64,000 nt of DNA from Paenibacillus sp. BSR1-1 (GTDB lineage Bacteria; Bacillota; Bacilli; Bacillales; Cytobacillaceae): the NCBI RefSeq assembly GCF_030403775.1, contig NZ_JAQMWQ010000001.1, positions 310,001 through 374,000 of the forward strand, in the 5' to 3' direction. Shown in pieces: positions 63,358 through 64,000 of this stretch. A model generated the notes under the pieces. The model had not been told where the DNA came from, did not search any database, and was given only the letters and a program-made list of their open reading frames with translations. The position numbers and the translations under genes were made by a program. Every line of letters starts with the position of its first letter. The stretch's first letter is position 1.

Positions 63358-63993
63358 TTAAAAGGTGTGTGCAAAATCTTTTGCACGTGCTATTGCATTT
63401 TCTTTGATTTCTTGGGCTTTATCAGGCATCGCATTATGACCTTCGACAAAAAGTCCCTCTAGGGTTGGAACGCCAAAAAAGCTCATCATCACACTAATAT
63501 AACGGTGTCCCATTTCCATTTGGGCTGCTGGTCCCTCAGAATAAAATCCACCACGAGCTTGTATGTGCAAGGCCTTTTTATCTGTCAGCAAACCAATTGG
63601 ACCATTTTCAGTATATTTAAAGGTTTTACCGGCAACGGCAACAGAATCCAAATAGGCTTTCATGACAGGAGGAAAAGAAAAGTTCCATAAAGGTGTGACA
63701 AACACATATTTATCAGCTGCGACAAACTGTTCACTTAACTCACCAAGACGTCCTACCTTTGCCTTTTCTTCAGCCGTCAGCTCATCAAACGCTTGGCCCG
63801 AGCGAAGCTTTCCCCATCCACTAAATACATCCGCATCAATATGGGGGATGTTTTCATTGTATAGATCTAAATGAACAACCTCATCGTTCGGATTAACCTG
63901 CTTGTAACTCTCAATAAATGCTTTTCCTACTGCCATACTATACGACATTGTTTCATTATGAGGGTGGGCTGTAATGTATAAAACCTGTGCCAT
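63358..63993 (-). CDS. azoR: FMN-dependent NADH-azoreductase
   Basis: 211 residues, flavodoxin-like fold of the AcpD/AzoR family. [18 protein letters not shown] binds FMN phosphate, [21 protein letters not shown] and [11 protein letters not shown] are the other flavin loops. The enzymes reduce quinones and azo compounds with NADH and protect from thiol stress. ATG 63993 lies 8 bp from the window end, so its ribosome binding site is outside. The 3' flank carries the second copy of the repeat module. Confidence 0.92.
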   Translation of the reverse strand: MAQVLYITAHPHNETMSYSMAVGKAFIESYKQVNPNDEVVHLDLYNENIPHIDADVFSGWGKLRSGQAFDELTAEEKAKVGRLGELSEQFVAADKYVFVTPLWNFSFPPVMKAYLDSVAVAGKTFKYTENGPIGLLTDKKALHIQARGGFYSEGPAAQMEMGHRYISVMMSFFGVPTLEGLFVEGHNAMPDKAQEIKENAIARAKDFAHTF

Positions 63994-64000
63994 TTTAATC

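Overview
The window is a piece of chromosome from an aerobic, endospore-forming Bacillaceae bacterium close to Bacillus or Neobacillus. The evidence is low GC content, strong AGGAGG-type ribosome binding sites with many TTG and GTG starts, sporulation genes (ylbJ, ylaJ, ylbD), and a gene order that follows the Bacillus subtilis stretch from patA-ykuI through pdh, yla, cta and ylb to coaD, with local losses and insertions. No rRNA, tRNA, CRISPR array, prophage or intact transposase was seen. No large undescribed multi-gene system was found. The unusual material lies in small RNAs, one tiny peptide gene and structured repeat elements between ordinary genes.

Layout. 1-9.5 kb holds the ylb region: ylbK (cut by the window edge), ylbJ, coaD, rsmD, ylbG, ylbF, ylbE, ylbD, a thioesterase, ylbC, ylbB and ylbA. 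9.7-18 kb holds the cytochrome caa3 oxidase genes: a DUF420 assembly protein, ctaG, ctaF, ctaE, ctaD, ctaC and ctaB, with heme A synthase ctaA divergent. 18-30 kb holds pyc, ftsW, ylaN, phoH, ylaJ, ylaI, ylaH, typA and ylaF. 30-35 kb holds an inositol monophosphatase, yktB, yktA, a nitronate monooxygenase-like enzyme and speA. An SR1/SR1P dual-function RNA locus lies at about 35.1 kb between speA and the pyruvate dehydrogenase operon pdhABCD (36.7-41.7 kb). 42-50 kb holds ykyA, peptide deformylase, a HAD hydrolase, a DMT transporter, a 23-codon cationic peptide gene, rpoY-rnjA, ktrC, a DUF4349 lipoprotein, ykuV and ykuU. 50-60 kb holds lysine/diaminopimelate genes (ykuR, dapH, patA), ccpC, the c-di-AMP-binding CBS protein gene, ykuJ, ykuI, a C39-like protease, ykuE and ykyB. 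60-64 kb holds a beta-hydroxyacid dehydrogenase, a lipoprotein, an SDR enzyme and an azoreductase.

How the genes work together. Pyruvate is a recurring theme: pyc makes oxaloacetate, pdhABCD makes acetyl-CoA, and CcpC controls the citrate branch. SR1P, known to bind GapA in B. subtilis, sits beside pdh with a cre-like CcpA site at its promoter. CtaA and CtaB make the heme for the caa3 oxidase, and their shared upstream region has ResD-like boxes. dapH, ykuR and patA supply three consecutive steps of the acetylated diaminopimelate pathway. KtrC and the CBS protein both belong to families that bind c-di-AMP.

Repeats. Three repeat families occupy the gene-poor gaps. (i) A GC-rich element of about 135 bp with terminal inverted repeats, in six copies, four of them forming two convergent pairs inside duplicated 3'-flank modules (6.6-7.3 kb and 62.8-63.4 kb). 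(ii) A palindromic element that starts at the stop codons of ylaI and ylaF. (iii) A 130-170 bp element beginning GGCTCTTTTCGTAA. Arms and stems in several copies differ in sequence but keep pairing. A small RNA with its own promoter and terminator is predicted at 2.77-2.95 kb, opposite to rsmD.
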